Shown here: positions 63,497 to 64,000 of the stretch, piece after piece | Layout of the letters: every line of letters starts with the position of its first letter | Numbering within the stretch: the stretch's first letter is position 1 | Assembly (NCBI GenBank): GCA_029008615.1 | Contig: JAQXJI010000007.1 | Coordinates: forward strand, 1-64,000 | DNA: 64,000 nt | Direction of reading: 5' to 3' | Source: Elusimicrobiota bacterium | Lineage (GTDB): Bacteria > Elusimicrobiota > Elusimicrobia > Elusimicrobiales > Elusimicrobiaceae | Program-made: the position numbers and the translations under genes | Notes under the pieces: model-generated | What the model saw: the letters and a program-made list of their open reading frames with translations, nothing else | Told to the model about the DNA's origin: nothing | Database searches by the model: none

Positions 63497-64000
63497 TTAA
63501 GCGTCTTTAAAAGTTGTGGCTCCTTTAGGGGTTTTCCCTTTAAGAACCGTTTGATAATAATCATAAGTTAAAGGTTTGCAGTCATCGCATAAAACTTCAG
63601 CGGCCGTTATAGGCCCGATAAACATTGTATGCGTACCCAAATTTATGGACTGTTTGACTTCCGCCGACAATACCGCCAGTACGTTTTCCGTAACTGTGGG
63701 CAAACCGCAATCGTTTAATTTATATTTTACCTTGGAAAATTTATCAAAATTCCTTCCGCTTCTAAAGCCGAATATCCCTATAAAAGGCATTTGCGCGCTT
63801 TGCATTAAAGGCTGTACGCAAAACTTGCCGGAAGCTTTTATATATTCGCAAGTAAGCGAATTATTGTTTAAAGCCACGGCAATTTGGGGCGGTTCGGCCG
63901 TTACCTGAAAAACGGAATTGGCTATTAATCCGTTATATTTTCCGTCTTTAATACTGCTGACTATAAAAAGGCCGTAAGATAAATCAGCTAAAGCTTTATT
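63497..64000 (-). CDS. Flavin reductase-like protein (partial, N-terminus outside the window)
   Basis: At least 168 codons are visible; the reading frame continues past the right edge. The segment LSYGLFIVSSIKDGKYNGLI, then NSVFQVTAEPPQIAV, is the FMN-binding core of the flavin reductase/FlRd family. Paired with rubredoxin, it resembles NAD(P)H:rubredoxin oxidoreductase or Hrb systems. In some clostridia these two domains are fused; here they are separate genes. HTMFIGPITAAEVLCDD is typical of the family. Confidence 0.9.
   Translation of the reverse strand, partial: NKALADLSYGLFIVSSIKDGKYNGLIANSVFQVTAEPPQIAVALNNNSLTCEYIKASGKFCVQPLMQSAQMPFIGIFGFRSGRNFDKFSKVKYKLNDCGLPTVTENVLAVLSAEVKQSINLGTHTMFIGPITAAEVLCDDCKPLTYDYYQTVLKGKTPKGATTFKDA

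Overview
This 64-kb stretch looks like ordinary chromosome from a Gram-negative, DAP-type, anaerobic bacterium of moderate GC. The Gram-negative signs are a TolC/RND efflux system, lipoproteins and an LPS heptose epimerase. The anaerobic signs are a rubredoxin beside a flavin reductase. Gene content and style (pyruvoyl arginine decarboxylase plus agmatinase plus a deoxyhypusine-synthase-like protein, many short single-domain enzymes) make me think of Elusimicrobiota (Elusimicrobium-like), but that is inference; no rRNA lies in the window. There is no prophage, insertion sequence or CRISPR array.

Layout. 0-0.6 kb: tRNA-Cys/Gly/Thr leading into tuf. 0.6-2.2 kb: galM and, upstream on the other strand, a roughly 390-nt structured RNA with its own promoter and terminator that I cannot place in any known family. 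2.2-8.4 kb: a TetR-controlled RND efflux operon. 8.5-13.9 kb: mtnP, glyA, a DHS-like gene, two membrane proteins and gpmA. 13.9-17.1 kb: two tandem secreted metzincin-like paralogues with near-identical 48-bp leaders. 17.2-24.4 kb: prohibitin-like, comEC, recR, dnaX and a secreted-protein gene interrupted by one in-frame stop. 24.5-30.8 kb: marC, tRNA-Val, uvrB, birA, a receiver protein, tilS, a Yip1-like protein and sppA. 30.9-35.5 kb: a compact dapA-lysC-asd-dapB-murC operon. 35.5-37.8 kb: ECF sigma factor, membrane partner and thioredoxin-CcdA fusion. 37.9-43.9 kb: TIGR02757, murE, murD, tRNA-Gly and small genes. 43.9-52.6 kb: the complete F-type ATP synthase operon with hldD inserted between atpA and atpG and a GT4 gene at its head. 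52.7-56.1 kb: GH13, GT8 and lepB. 56.2-59.6 kb: parA-parB with five parS-like palindromes and an AT-rich non-coding stretch. 59.6-61.1 kb: polyamine genes. 61.2-64 kb: M3 peptidase, rubredoxin and flavin reductase.

How the parts work together. The dap operon supplies meso-diaminopimelate that MurE, MurD and MurC use for peptidoglycan. The arginine decarboxylase and agmatinase make putrescine, a possible substrate of the distant DHS-like enzyme. The efflux operon is a self-contained repressor-controlled exporter. The Par genes and sites form a chromosome-segregation centromere.

The most noteworthy signals are the unassigned structured RNA, a recurring promoter geometry (TATAAT-like hexamer, 6-8 nt, then ATG, no Shine-Dalgarno) that predicts leaderless mRNAs for at least eight genes, the tandem metzincins with a shared leader, an A9 slippage site in dnaX, and the parS-variant cluster.
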